A DNA stretch of 39,303 nucleotides, taken from CAYQZD01 sp964421875 (GTDB lineage: Bacteria > Electryoneota > Tariuqbacteria > Tariuqbacterales > Tariuqbacteraceae). A program made the position numbers and the translations under genes. Position 1 is the stretch's first letter; each line of letters begins with the position of its first letter. The notes under the pieces are model-generated. The model made no database searches and had not been told where the DNA came from. It was given only the letters and a program-made list of their open reading frames with translations. Of this stretch, positions 1-8,903 are shown one piece after another. Location: NCBI GenBank assembly GCA_964421875.1, contig CAYQZD010000026.1, forward strand, positions 1-39,303, written 5' to 3'.

Positions 1-98
1 CTGAATACTGAATACTGAATACTGAATACTGAATACTGAATACTGAATACTGAATGCTGAATACTGAATGCTGAATACTGAATGATGAATGCTGAATG
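1..98. repeat. Tandem array of a 7-bp unit (CTGAATA), 14 units
   Basis: Fourteen contiguous 7-bp units run from the window edge. The first seven are identical CTGAATA. The later ones alternate CTGAATA and CTGAATG, with one ATGAATG. The array is probably longer, because it is cut by the window start. It ends about 60 bp before the likely start of the small ORF upstream of murF. Its last unit supplies the ATG at 96, which makes that ATG a poor choice of start codon. Heptameric short tandem repeats of this type are known between genes of some bacteria, for example the STRR families of cyanobacteria. Confidence 0.95.
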
Positions 99-161
99 TT
101 CGATAGAACTTATGGTGGATTGAAACCCACCTTGCAATATAGACAAACTGGAGAAGGGACC

Positions 162-368
162 TTGAAATCTAAGTTAACCTGCCGTCACATTAAGGGTGAC
201 TTCATCGGATTCCAGATTCATCCCTTCAAGAATCGGAAAATCGCTCTTTATAACTGCGCCAAATGCCATTCGACCTTTGCCCTGACCGATGAAAGTGAGT
301 GTCCTGAACCCGACTACTCGCGCGTCGATGTTCTCAATGCGCCGTTCAGGCTGCAGGAAGCCGGATGA
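162..368 (+). CDS. Small putative zinc-ribbon protein upstream of murF
   Basis: A protein of about 68 residues that I do not recognise. I chose the TTG at 162 because GGAGAAGGG lies just upstream. The ATG at 96 lies inside the tandem repeat and would give 90 residues. The sequence has a CAKC pair in its middle, with single cysteines about 30 residues before and about 13 after, so a small metal-binding ribbon is possible but unproven. Its stop codon overlaps the murF ATG (ATGA), which suggests translational coupling and supports it being a real gene. Function unknown. It could also be the remnant of a longer protein whose 5' end was replaced by the repeat. Confidence 0.45.
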   Translation: MKSKLTCRHIKGDFIGFQIHPFKNRKIALYNCAKCHSTFALTDESECPEPDYSRVDVLNAPFRLQEAG

Positions 369-1702
369 AGCTTCTCCGAGTAGCGCAGAGTCTGGGGTGG
401 AAATCCCGCAATGTCGACGACGAATTAGAACTCGGTCCGCCCTGCATCGACAGCAGAACCTGCCAGCCCGGCGATGTCTTTTGGGGACTGAAGGGGAAGC
501 GGGACGGCGGTCAGTTTGCCGCCGCCGCGCTGGATAGCCGCGCCCTAGCTGTGGTCGTATCCGAAGAGTGGGCGAATAAACTGCCGCCGGAGAAGCCGGT
601 GGTAATTGTGGATGATGTTTTAAAAGCGCTGACCAGCCTCGCGGTCCTCGCCAGGAGTGAATTCAAAGGCAAGGTCTTCGCCTTGACCGGAAGCTGCGGT
701 AAAACCGGCGCCAAAGAGCTTATCGCTCACGTTCTTTCTCAGAAGTACAAGGTCCTTAAAAGCCCCGCCTCCTACAATAATGAAATCGGAGTGCCCTTCA
801 CCGTTTCCCAGCTTGGGGAGGAGTGGCAGGCGGCAGTGCTGGAAATCGGAGCAAATCACCCCGGTGAAATCGCTTCCCTTTGTCAGGTCGCCCGCCCGGA
901 AATGGGATTGATTACTATGGTCGGCAGAGCGCATCTTGAGGGGTTCGGGAGTATCAAAGGGGTGGCTGAAGCCAAGGGCGAGCTTTTCCGGAACCTCACC
1001 GGCGACAAAATCGCCTTCGTCAATTTCGACGACGCCTATGTCGTGGGACAGTCGGCGGGAATGTCGAAAAGGATTGGTTACGGCTTTGGACTGCCGCCGG
1101 CGGGGCAGGGATTCGCCCGAATTTACCGGGGAGTTTTGAAACCGGGACGCGGATTCTCGCTGCTGGAAAGGGATTTGGTCTTTCAATACCCGGACTATAT
1201 GATGATTCATAGTCTCTCGGCGGCGGCTGTGGGGCATTTTATGGGAGTGGAATCCTACAAAATCGAAGAGGCGCTTAAATCCTTCCCCGGCGTTCCCGGC
1301 AGGATGCAGAGGCTGGAGGTCGGGGGTGTGGTCATCTACGATGATACCTACAACAGCAATCCCTCCTCGCTCCAGGCGGCGCTGGCTTTCATCGCCGGAA
1401 TCCCCGAAGGGCGAAAAATCGCCGTCCTGGGGGCAATGAAGGAGCTGGGCGAATATTCCGGCGAGGAGCACTCCCGCGCGATTGAAATCTGCCGGGAGTT
1501 GAAATTTGATAAATGTTTCACCTTGGGTGATGAGTTCGCCGATATTGCGGATTCGAATTATTATGAGGATAAATCCGAGTTAGCGCGAGACCTGCTTGAA
1601 TTCGTCAAGCCGGGAGATACTGCGCTTTTCAAAGGTTCCCGACTGTTGAAAATGGAAGATATCTTGAAAACATTTACTGACAGGCTGAAGGGAATGAACT
1701 GA
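365..1702 (+). CDS. murF: UDP-MurNAc-tripeptide--D-Ala-D-Ala ligase (MurF)
   Basis: Cytoplasmic ATP-dependent ligase that adds D-Ala-D-Ala to UDP-MurNAc-tripeptide, the last amino-acid ligase step of peptidoglycan precursor synthesis. The 445 residues match the family length. The substrate-binding N-terminal domain is followed by the ATP loop TGSCGKTGAKE (residues about 108-118), the central motif EIGANHPGEI, and YDDTYNSNP (about 325), typical of MurF rather than MurC/D/E. The loop reads GKTG where most Mur ligases have GKTT or GKTS, a small oddity. The start overlaps the upstream small ORF by 4 bp, and the stop overlaps the mraY ATG, so it belongs to a tightly coupled operon. murE is not in the window. 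Confidence 0.95.
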   Translation: MKLLRVAQSLGWKSRNVDDELELGPPCIDSRTCQPGDVFWGLKGKRDGGQFAAAALDSRALAVVVSEEWANKLPPEKPVVIVDDVLKALTSLAVLARSEFKGKVFALTGSCGKTGAKELIAHVLSQKYKVLKSPASYNNEIGVPFTVSQLGEEWQAAVLEIGANHPGEIASLCQVARPEMGLITMVGRAHLEGFGSIKGVAEAKGELFRNLTGDKIAFVNFDDAYVVGQSAGMSKRIGYGFGLPPAGQGFARIYRGVLKPGRGFSLLERDLVFQYPDYMMIHSLSAAAVGHFMGVESYKIEEALKSFPGVPGRMQRLEVGGVVIYDDTYNSNPSSLQAALAFIAGIPEGRKIAVLGAMKELGEYSGEEHSRAIEICRELKFDKCFTLGDEFADIADSNYYEDKSELARDLLEFVKPGDTALFKGSRLLKMEDILKTFTDRLKGMN

Positions 1703-2820
1703 TGCTCTATCACCTGTTCTACCCGCTGAAAGACTACATCTCAGGACTCAACGTCCTGAAATATATCACCTTCCGCGCCGGAGGGGCGGCAGTGATGGCG
1801 CTGCTGGTGAGCTTCATCGTGGGACCGCTGATTATCAAGGCGTTGAAACGAGGCCAGTTTAGAGAAGAGATTCGTTCCGACGGTCCCCAATCGCATCTGA
1901 AGAAAGCCGGCACCCCGACAATGGGGGGATTGATAATATTGTGCGCCACCGTTTTTCCTACGCTGTTTTTCGCCAAACTGGACAATCTCTATATATGGTT
2001 GATTCTCCTCAGTCTGGTTTGGATGGGCGCGGTCGGTTTCTTGGACGATTTCCTCAAGGTCAGAATGAAGAAAAAGAAAGGGCTGATAGCCGCCTATAAG
2101 TTTGCGGGGCAGATACTGCTGGGATTAGTGGTGGGGATTATCATCATCAGTTTTTCCCGATTGCTGGGACCGGGATTTACTGAAAAAATCACTCAGACCA
2201 CCGTGCCTTTTCTTAAGAACGTTCATTTGGATTTCGGCATCCTTTACATACCCATAGTAGTGCTGGTTATATCAGCCACCTCCAACGGAGTCAATCTGAC
2301 CGACGGCCTTGATGGACTCGCTATCGGTGTGGTGGCAATCGCCTCCATCGCAGTTGCTATTATGTGCTACATCTCAGGCAACGCGGTCTTCAGCGATTAC
2401 CTGAATATTGTTTATCTGCAGGGTTCCGGTGAATTGACAGTGTTCGCCGCGGCGCTCATCGGCGCGTCGCTGGGATTTCTCTGGTTCAACTCATATCCGG
2501 CGCAGGTTTTTATGGGGGACACCGGGTCTTTAGCCATTGGAGGCGCGCTCGGAGTCCTGTTCATTCTCATAAAGAAGGAGCTGCTGCTAATCATCATCGG
2601 CGGAGTATTTGTCATAGAAGCGGCTTCGGTCATCATTCAAAGGTACTACTTCAAATACACCAAAAGGAAATACGGTAAAGGAAGGCGGATTTTTAGAATG
2701 GCGCCTCTCCATCATCATTTCGAACTTCTGGGTTGGCCCGAAAGTAAAGTAGTGGTGCGTTTCTGGATTCTGGAAATCCTCTTGGTGTTAATCAGTCTCA
2801 CTACCTTCAAGATTCGCTAA
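1702..2820 (+). CDS. mraY: Phospho-N-acetylmuramoyl-pentapeptide transferase (MraY)
   Basis: Inner-membrane enzyme that transfers phospho-MurNAc-pentapeptide to undecaprenyl phosphate to make lipid I. The 372 residues contain about ten hydrophobic segments. The family motifs are present in order: GFLDDFLKV (about residue 113), NLTDGLDGLA (about 198), GDTGSLAIGG (about 273), and the HHHFELLGW stretch near residue 340. The aspartates of the first two motifs bind magnesium in this family. The ATG overlaps the murF stop (TGATG), and murD follows after about 20 bp. Confidence 0.97.
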   Translation: MLYHLFYPLKDYISGLNVLKYITFRAGGAAVMALLVSFIVGPLIIKALKRGQFREEIRSDGPQSHLKKAGTPTMGGLIILCATVFPTLFFAKLDNLYIWLILLSLVWMGAVGFLDDFLKVRMKKKKGLIAAYKFAGQILLGLVVGIIIISFSRLLGPGFTEKITQTTVPFLKNVHLDFGILYIPIVVLVISATSNGVNLTDGLDGLAIGVVAIASIAVAIMCYISGNAVFSDYLNIVYLQGSGELTVFAAALIGASLGFLWFNSYPAQVFMGDTGSLAIGGALGVLFILIKKELLLIIIGGVFVIEAASVIIQRYYFKYTKRKYGKGRRIFRMAPLHHHFELLGWPESKVVVRFWILEILLVLISLTTFKIR

Positions 2821-2839
2821 GCGCTAAGGAAATGTTGAG

Positions 2840-4207
2840 ATGAGCGCAACTTTTAACAACTTCGCGGGATTAAAAGTCCTGATAGTGGGGCTGGAAAGAA
2901 GCGGCGCCGCCGCGGCTGAACTGCTGACTTCAAGGGGCGCGGAGGTCACCGGCGTCGATGCGAAGCGAGAGGATGAACTTCTAACCGATATTAACCGCCT
3001 GCGAAGGTCGGGAATTGAAATCTTCACCCGCGACAACTCCATCGAACATCTAAAAGGGGTGGAGCTCGCGGTGGTTTCGCCCGGTATCCCCCTTGAGCAT
3101 CCTCTGATTCAGGAGGCGAAGAAGCGCGGTATCCCCGTCCTCAGCGAAATGGAAACCGCCTACCGGCTCTGGAACAAACCGGTGATTGCGGTCACCGGAA
3201 CTAATGGCAAGAGTACCACTACTGCTTTGATTGGTCATATCTTAAAGACCGCGGGCCTCGATTGCCGCATCGCCGGAAATATCGGACTCCCTTTCTCCGC
3301 GGTGGTGGATGAGGGTGGGGATGCGGCGGTGGTTGAAGTTTCGAGTTACCAGTTGGAGACGGTCGATTTGTTCAAGCCTGATGTAGCGGTTTGGCTGAAT
3401 TTGACCCCCGACCACCTCAGCCGGCACGGCGACATCCAGCATTACGCTGAAGTGAAGGCGCGGATTTTCCGGCGTCAAATCCCCGGAGATTCCGCTGTTT
3501 TCAACGCTGGCGACCCGATGGTGAAAAAAATCACCGCCGCCGCCAAAGCAGACCTGGTTCCCTTCGGTTATTCCGTTAAAACCGGTGTATTCGTCAAGAA
3601 TGAAAGTATTTGCATCGAATGGGCTCACTTGACAGGCGCTATATGCTCCCTCGAGCGGCTTCTAATCCGGGGCGGACATAATGTTGAGAACGCTTTGGCA
3701 GCTTCAGCCGCAACCGCAGCCTTTGGTATAGACCTTGACCATATCAGAGAGGGGCTGGAAACCTTCAAAGGGCTGGAACACCGCCAGGAAGCGTTCTTAA
3801 GGCACGAGGGGAGGACATTCGTAGATGATTCCAAGGCCACCAGCCTACAATCTACTTTAAAAGCGCTGGAAACTCTGAACCCGCCCCTGATTCTAATCGC
3901 CGGAGGCCTTGGCAAGGGTGAAAGTTATGAACCAGCTCGTGATTTAGTAAAGGAAAGGGTTAAACTGTTGATTACTATAGGAAAAGCATCTCGAGAGATT
4001 GAGAAAGCCCTGTCGGGCGCGGTGGAGATGATATCCGCTTCCGGTATGCCGGAGGCGGTTATAATCGCGGTGGAAAGGGCTGTGCCCGGCGACACCGTGC
4101 TGCTCTCGCCGATGTGCGCCTCCTTCGATATGTTCAGGGATTTCGAAGAGCGGGGGAGAGTGTTTAAAGAATTAGTCAGAAGTGCGATTGAAGAAAAAAC
4201 GCCATAA
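2840..4207 (+). CDS. murD: UDP-MurNAc-L-Ala--D-Glu ligase (MurD)
   Basis: Cytoplasmic ligase that adds D-glutamate to UDP-MurNAc-L-alanine. The 455 residues begin with a Rossmann-like domain (GLERSGAAAAELL), followed by the ATP loop GTNGKSTTTAL (about residue 119), SSYQLETVD, NLTPDHLSRHG, EHRQEAF and DDSKATS, all diagnostic of MurD. The 3' end overlaps the likely start of ftsW by 26 bp if the GTG at 4182 is used. The order mraY-murD-ftsW-murG-murC is the classical dcw order. Confidence 0.96.
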   Translation: MSATFNNFAGLKVLIVGLERSGAAAAELLTSRGAEVTGVDAKREDELLTDINRLRRSGIEIFTRDNSIEHLKGVELAVVSPGIPLEHPLIQEAKKRGIPVLSEMETAYRLWNKPVIAVTGTNGKSTTTALIGHILKTAGLDCRIAGNIGLPFSAVVDEGGDAAVVEVSSYQLETVDLFKPDVAVWLNLTPDHLSRHGDIQHYAEVKARIFRRQIPGDSAVFNAGDPMVKKITAAAKADLVPFGYSVKTGVFVKNESICIEWAHLTGAICSLERLLIRGGHNVENALAASAATAAFGIDLDHIREGLETFKGLEHRQEAFLRHEGRTFVDDSKATSLQSTLKALETLNPPLILIAGGLGKGESYEPARDLVKERVKLLITIGKASREIEKALSGAVEMISASGMPEAVIIAVERAVPGDTVLLSPMCASFDMFRDFEERGRVFKELVRSAIEEKTP

Positions 4208-5357
4208 TGAACGGTCGATGGGCGACCGGGTGAAAACCCTGCCCGATCCCTGGCTGACAACCGCAGTATTGATTCTGGTCGGAGCCAGTCTGGTGGTAAT
4301 CTATTCCGCCAGTTCCACCAGGGCGCACAGCCTCCACCGCGACAGCGCGTTTTTCCTCAATCGTCAAGCGATGAAGGTCGCGCTGGGAATCATCGCGATG
4401 ATAATCCTGAGCCGGTTCAATTACCGCAAGCTGAAATCCTTCACCATCCCTCTGCTCGCAGTGTCCATAGGGGCGTTGATATATTTGCTGATACCCGGTA
4501 ATGCCGAAACCCTGAACGGGGCGAGGAGGGCGTTGTATATCGGCGGGCGCAGTCTCCAGCCTGCGGAAATCGCCAAGTTCGCCATGATTCTGTTCTTAGC
4601 CGATTCAGTTTCCCGCCGGGGCGATGCCGTCAGGAACTGGAAGGGTTATCTGATACACCTGACCTTAATCGGGGGTATAGCAAGTTTGGTGGTGGCGCAG
4701 CCCGATTTTTCCACCGGCGTCCTCATATGCCTCATAGGCGTCGCTATCCTCTACCTCGCCGGCGCGAAAATGGGATATTTACTTCTTACCGGAGCAGTGA
4801 TGGCGCCCATGACATATTTTATCGCTTTTAGCGAACCTTACCGCGTCGAGCGCTGGAATGAATATATCGCGGGAATTCTCCACCCTGAAAACGCAGGGTA
4901 TCAGGTGAACCAGTCCTTGATAGGTCTGGGAGACGGCGGACTTTTCGGACTTGGCGTTGGTATGAGCCACCAGAAACAGTTCTTTCTGCCTGAGCCCTTC
5001 ACCGATTTCGTGTTTTCCATTCTGGGCGAGGAATTTGGATTCGCAGGTTCGGCGGCGGCGGTGCTCGCTTTCGCCTTTATCGCTATGAGAGGTGTGAAAA
5101 TAGCCCGGGAAGCGCCCGACAAATTCGGAGCCCTCCTCGCCGGGGGCATAACCTCCGCTATCAGCCTCTATGCCATCGTCAATATTTTAGTGGTAACCGG
5201 ACTGGCGCCCGCGACCGGAATTCCACTGCCTTTCCTAACCTATGGCGGGAGTTCTCTGGTTATTACAATGATGATGGTGGGAGTTTTACTCAACATCTCT
5301 ATGCAAAGCGCCAGGACAGCTCTATCCCGGGAGAAGCGTGAACGCCGCAGAAATTAA
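4182..5357 (+). CDS. ftsW: Septal peptidoglycan polymerase / SEDS protein FtsW
   Basis: Polytopic inner-membrane SEDS protein that polymerises lipid II glycan chains at the septum together with a class B PBP. There are about ten membrane segments in 391 residues. Family signatures are RSLQPAEIAKFAMILFLAD, the QPDFSTGVLI motif, the large periplasmic loop with WNEYIAGILHPENAGYQ, FFLPEPFTDFVFSILGEEFG, and the C-terminal GIPLPFLTYGGSSL. The start is uncertain. The GTG at 4182 overlaps murD by 26 bp, while the ATG at 4218 lies just after the murD stop and gives a 12-residue shorter N-terminus; neither has a good ribosome binding site. FtsW is preferred over RodA because of the dcw context. The end overlaps murG by 20 bp. 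Confidence 0.93.
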   Translation: MRLKKKRHNERSMGDRVKTLPDPWLTTAVLILVGASLVVIYSASSTRAHSLHRDSAFFLNRQAMKVALGIIAMIILSRFNYRKLKSFTIPLLAVSIGALIYLLIPGNAETLNGARRALYIGGRSLQPAEIAKFAMILFLADSVSRRGDAVRNWKGYLIHLTLIGGIASLVVAQPDFSTGVLICLIGVAILYLAGAKMGYLLLTGAVMAPMTYFIAFSEPYRVERWNEYIAGILHPENAGYQVNQSLIGLGDGGLFGLGVGMSHQKQFFLPEPFTDFVFSILGEEFGFAGSAAAVLAFAFIAMRGVKIAREAPDKFGALLAGGITSAISLYAIVNILVVTGLAPATGIPLPFLTYGGSSLVITMMMVGVLLNISMQSARTALSREKRERRRN

Positions 5358-6426
5358 GACGGCTGTGGCTGGCGGGGGAACCGGAGGCCACCTATTTCCG
5401 GCGCTATCCATTGCCGACGAGCTGGAAAACACGGGAGTTAGAACCATCGAGTTCTTTGGCACATCCCGCGGGCCCGAAGCCCGGCTGGTACCGCTCAGGG
5501 GATACAAATTTCACAAAATCTGGATAAAAGGATATCCCCGGAAACTTAAACCGGAAACGCTGCTGATTCCCCTCAAACTCGCCGTCTCCGTGTCGCAGTG
5601 TTTAGTAGCCCTCACCAGGCTCTGGCCTCAGTGCTTGGTCGCCACCGGCGGCTATGTCTGCCTCCCCTTTATGATTGCGGGGAAACTGCTGGGGATACCT
5701 CTGGTCATTCACGAACAGAACAGCTACCCCGGCCTCACCACCAGAATCGGCGCAGTATGGGCGAAAACCATATTCTACAGCTTCCCCGGAAGTGAAAAAT
5801 ACTTCAGGGGCAGGGGCGAAGCGGTTTTAAGCGGCAATCCGGTGAAAGAAAACCTGGGCGCTCAAAGCAAAGAGGAAGCCAGAATGAAGCTGGGACTCCC
5901 CCCCGAAAAGAAAACCCTGCTGGTATTTGGCGGTAGTCAGGGGGCCGCCACCTTGAACCGGGCGGTGGACGAAGTTCTGCCGGAGCTGAGCGGTAATTAC
6001 AACCTGATATGGGGAACCGGCAAGGGGAATCTGCCGGAAACGACTCCTGTAAACGTCCTCGCCCGGGAGTTCTTCGACGATATGGACACGGTTTACAGCG
6101 CATCGGATTTGGCGGTGTGCCGTGCAGGAGCCACTACTCTGGCGGAGCTGGCTGCGGCGGGGCTGCCCGCGATTTTAGTCCCCTTCCCTTACGCCGCTGA
6201 AGATCACCAGCGTTTGAACGCTGAACCCCTCGCAGATGCTGGAGCGTCGATGTTGATTTTAGATAAGGACTTCAGTGGCAGAGTGTTACGCGAACAAACC
6301 GATAAACTGCTGTCACAACCGGAAAAACTGATGGAAATGTCCCGGGAAATAAAATCTTTTCACAATCCCGGTTCCGCGAAGGTCATCGCGGAGCGGGTGC
6401 TAAAAATCGCAACGAGGGAGCGATGA
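5338..6426 (+). CDS. murG: UDP-GlcNAc:lipid I GlcNAc transferase (MurG)
   Basis: Peripheral inner-membrane GT28 glycosyltransferase that converts lipid I to lipid II. The 362 residues hold the N-terminal GGGTGGHLFPALSIADEL loop (residues about 12-29), HEQNSYPGLTTR, the second glycine loop GGSQGAATLN, and the UDP-GlcNAc-binding region CRAGATTLAELAAAGLPA followed by FPYAAEDHQ. The start is a GTG preceded by GGGAG, inside the ftsW 3' end (20 bp overlap). About 100 bp separate it from murC. A 30-codon frame there (6423-6515) overlaps the murG stop but shows no recognisable features. Confidence 0.96.
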   Translation: MNAAEIKTAVAGGGTGGHLFPALSIADELENTGVRTIEFFGTSRGPEARLVPLRGYKFHKIWIKGYPRKLKPETLLIPLKLAVSVSQCLVALTRLWPQCLVATGGYVCLPFMIAGKLLGIPLVIHEQNSYPGLTTRIGAVWAKTIFYSFPGSEKYFRGRGEAVLSGNPVKENLGAQSKEEARMKLGLPPEKKTLLVFGGSQGAATLNRAVDEVLPELSGNYNLIWGTGKGNLPETTPVNVLAREFFDDMDTVYSASDLAVCRAGATTLAELAAAGLPAILVPFPYAAEDHQRLNAEPLADAGASMLILDKDFSGRVLREQTDKLLSQPEKLMEMSREIKSFHNPGSAKVIAERVLKIATRER

Positions 6427-6528
6427 TTGTACGCTTGACCTATTTTAAAACCAATGACGGGATCCGCCGGCTTGAACTGTTTCTGTTCGGCTTAAAACTG
6501 GTCCTGCTCATCTGAGAGTAATATTCTG

Positions 6529-7911
6529 ATGTTCAGGAAATTCAGAAAAGTTCATTTCATCGGCATCGGAGGTATCGGGATGAGCGGGATTGCCGAAATC
6601 CTGCTCAAGAACGGTTTCACTATCTCCGGCTCCGATTTAAAGCTCACCTCGGTCACTGACCGGCTGGCAGGATTGGGAGCTAAAATCGTCTCCGGTCATA
6701 AACCGAAGAATGTCGCTGACGCCGAAGTAGTGGTCTATTCCTCCGCGGTCAAGGAAGACAATCCGGAAATCGCCGCTGCGAGAGCCCGGAATATCCCTGT
6801 CATCCGACGAGCGGAGATGTTAGGCGAACTGATGCGGATGAAGTTAGGTATAGCGGTCGCAGGGACCCATGGAAAAACCACAACCGCCTCGATGGCGGGA
6901 GCGATTCTAATCCGAGCCGGGCTGGACCCCACCATTATCGTGGGAGGAATTTCCCCCCTATTCGGCTCCAATGCCCGCATCGGCGCCAGCGAGTTTTTAG
7001 TGGTGGAAGCCGATGAATTCGACCGCTCCTTCCTGAGGCTGACCCCCACCATCGCGGTCATAACCTCGATTGAACTGGAACACCTCGACTGTTACCGGGA
7101 TCTGGACGATTTGGTCGAAGCCTTCGGAATCTTTGCCGATAAAGTCCCCTTTTACGGCACGGTAATCCTCTGCTTGGATGAACCTTCGGTGCAAAAATTG
7201 ATACCGCTGATCGACCGGCCCATCTTGACCTACGGAATGAATCCCCAATCGGAAATCCGCGCCGATAATGTCCGCGCACTTGACAACCGCGTTCTGTTTT
7301 GGGCATACCGGGGGAACCAATCCCTGGGTGAAGTGGAACTGTCAGTCCCCGGGGAACATAACGTGAAAAACGCACTCGCCGCAATCGCGGTAGGATTGGA
7401 ATTGGAGGTTCCCTTTAAGAAAATCGCCGCCGGACTCAAAGATTTCACCGGAGTGAAACGGCGCTTCGAGATAAAATGCCAGGGCGGCGAAATCATCGTG
7501 GTCGATGATTACGCGCATCATCCTACGGAGGTCGAAGCTACCCTCGCCGCCGCAAAATCCGGCTACAACCGACGGATAGTGGCGGTGTTTCAGCCTCATT
7601 TGTATTCCAGAACCCGAGACTTCCAACGCCAATTCGGCGCCGCATTTCACCAGGCGGAAGCGTTGCTGGTGGCGCCCGTGTACCCCGCGCGTGAAGCTCC
7701 CATCGAAGGCGTTACCGGCGAACTCATCGCCTTGGCGGCAAGGGAGTCCGGTCATAGGGAAGCGCACTATGTGGAAGAACGCGATAAACTTACTGACGCC
7801 GTAGTGAAATTGGCGCGCCCCGGAGATATGGTTATCACTATGGGAGCGGGAGATATCTGGAAAGAAAGCGAAAAGCTCTGTGAAAAACTCTGCCCTGCCT
7901 ATGAAGACTGA
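6529..7911 (+). CDS. murC: UDP-MurNAc--L-alanine ligase (MurC)
   Basis: Cytoplasmic ligase that adds the first amino acid, L-Ala, to UDP-MurNAc. The 460 residues start with the nucleotide-binding GIGGIGMSGIAEILL motif, then GTHGKTTTASM (about residue 114), EADEFDRSFL, the HNVKNALAAIAVG stretch and DDYAHHPTEVEATL, which separates MurC from MurD/E/F. The ATG is preceded by GAGAG at about 10 bp. The 3' end overlaps the murB reading frame by up to 32 bp. Confidence 0.96.
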   Translation: MFRKFRKVHFIGIGGIGMSGIAEILLKNGFTISGSDLKLTSVTDRLAGLGAKIVSGHKPKNVADAEVVVYSSAVKEDNPEIAAARARNIPVIRRAEMLGELMRMKLGIAVAGTHGKTTTASMAGAILIRAGLDPTIIVGGISPLFGSNARIGASEFLVVEADEFDRSFLRLTPTIAVITSIELEHLDCYRDLDDLVEAFGIFADKVPFYGTVILCLDEPSVQKLIPLIDRPILTYGMNPQSEIRADNVRALDNRVLFWAYRGNQSLGEVELSVPGEHNVKNALAAIAVGLELEVPFKKIAAGLKDFTGVKRRFEIKCQGGEIIVVDDYAHHPTEVEATLAAAKSGYNRRIVAVFQPHLYSRTRDFQRQFGAAFHQAEALLVAPVYPAREAPIEGVTGELIALAARESGHREAHYVEERDKLTDAVVKLARPGDMVITMGAGDIWKESEKLCEKLCPAYED

Positions 7912-8809
7912 AACTGAAATCCAGCTTAACCGTAGCTTAAGTGAATTCACCACCTACCGTATAGGCGGACCGGCGGACAAGTTCGTGATTCCCCGCAGCC
8001 TTGAAGAGTTGCGGCAAACCCTCGCCGCCGTGAATGAATCCGGCGAATCCAAATTCATTCTGGGCGGAGGTTCCAACCTCCTGATTTCCGACCGGGGGAT
8101 TAGGGGTGTAGTAATCCTGATGACCGGATGCTGCCGGGAAATTGAGGCGGAAAGGTTGAATGTTTATTCCGGCGCCGGAGCGAGTTTAAGCGAATTGGTC
8201 GATTTCACCCTTCAAAGGGGGATTGGGGGAATCGAGAGATTGGCGGGAATACCCGGCACGCTGGGAGGGGCTTTGCGAATGAACGCAGGAGCCTACGGCG
8301 CGGAAATCTCTGACTATTTGCTTAGGGTAATAACATTGGAAGATGACGGCGCGGTAAAGACAGTTTCCCGCGCTGAGGCGGATTTCGCTTACCGCCGTGC
8401 GCCGGGACTGGAGGATGCGCTTATTGTAGGGGCTGAATTCGAGTTCAAATTGGTAGATAAAACCGGTGTCGCTGAAACCGCGGCGGAAATCCTTCAACTA
8501 CGCGCTTCCAAACATCCGCTGGAGTTCCCCTCGGCCGGTTCGGTGTTTAAAAAGCATTTTCAAGGTCCCGCGGGAAAATTCATCGAAGAAGCGGATTTGA
8601 AAGGAATGCGCATCGGAGGCGCGGAAGTTTCCACCAAGCACGCCAATTTCATCGTAAACCGGAGAGCAGCCCGGGCGATTGAAGTATTGACGCTCATCAG
8701 AAAAATTCAAAGAATCGTATGGGAAAAATTTAGTGTCAAGTTGGAATTGGAACAGAAACTGGTGGGATTTACCGAAGAGGAACTGAATCAACCGGAAAGG
8801 TTCCTGTGA
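7880..8809 (+). CDS. murB: UDP-N-acetylenolpyruvoylglucosamine reductase (MurB)
   Basis: FAD-dependent cytoplasmic reductase that makes UDP-MurNAc from the MurA product. The 309 residues carry the FAD-binding signatures TYRIGGPADKF, GGGSNLLISDRG, ERLAGIPGTLGGALRMNAGAYG and PSAGSVFKK, plus the C-terminal GMRIGGAEVSTKHANFIVN. The short form without an extra loop fits type II MurB. The GTG start at 7880 overlaps murC by 32 bp; the ATG at 7901 (8th codon) is an alternative. Its TGA overlaps the ATG of the ftsQ leader (TGATG), so ftsQ is expected to be translationally coupled. Confidence 0.95.
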   Translation: MKNSALPMKTETEIQLNRSLSEFTTYRIGGPADKFVIPRSLEELRQTLAAVNESGESKFILGGGSNLLISDRGIRGVVILMTGCCREIEAERLNVYSGAGASLSELVDFTLQRGIGGIERLAGIPGTLGGALRMNAGAYGAEISDYLLRVITLEDDGAVKTVSRAEADFAYRRAPGLEDALIVGAEFEFKLVDKTGVAETAAEILQLRASKHPLEFPSAGSVFKKHFQGPAGKFIEEADLKGMRIGGAEVSTKHANFIVNRRAARAIEVLTLIRKIQRIVWEKFSVKLELEQKLVGFTEEELNQPERFL

Positions 8810-8903
8810 TGAGAAGAACGGGTAAACGCGGCAATAAATATTCCGTGGGTTTTATCGGAATGAACAAAACCCACGGAAACGTGGCGCTGGTTACCTCAGT
8901 GTA
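8809..8903 (+). other. Out-of-frame N-terminal codons of ftsQ with hairpin and possible -1 slip site
   Basis: An ATG overlapping the murB stop opens a 31-codon frame starting MRRTGKRGNKYS that ends at 8903. The ftsQ frame is open from 8838 but has no start codon before the GTG at 8904. It reads RGFYRNEQNPRKRGAGYLSVV, the basic stretch and the beginning of a membrane segment. Joining the two frames by one step of -1 gives a normal FtsQ of about 261 residues. The heptamer GGGTTTT (8847-8853) lies in the correct phase (G GGT TTT). It is part of a perfect 13-bp inverted repeat, TTCCGTGGGTTTT (8841-8853) and AAAACCCACGGAA (8866-8878). A missing T in the T run would have the same effect, so real frameshifting and a sequence error cannot be separated here. 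Confidence 0.6.

Noticed and set aside
1..98. The 14-unit repeat at the left edge as a CRISPR array
   Set aside because: The units are 7 bp and contiguous with no spacers, so this is a simple tandem repeat.
96..161. ATG at 96 as the start of the small ORF before murF
   Set aside because: It lies in the last repeat unit, has no ribosome binding site, and a better-supported TTG start exists at 162.
620..1471. A 283-codon reverse-strand frame inside murF, and similar long reverse frames elsewhere (for example 29352-30323 and 30447-31439)
   Set aside because: They lie opposite well-identified genes, show no family motifs, and are explained by GC-rich codon use on the coding strand.
6423..6515. 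A 30-codon frame between murG and murC, with its ATG overlapping the murG stop
   Set aside because: It is short, has no recognisable motif and no clear ribosome binding site. It probably reflects chance overlap; kept out without conservation data.
8841..8878. The hairpin in the ftsQ leader as a transcription terminator
   Set aside because: No T run follows the 3' arm, and the downstream genes are essential division genes of the same operon.
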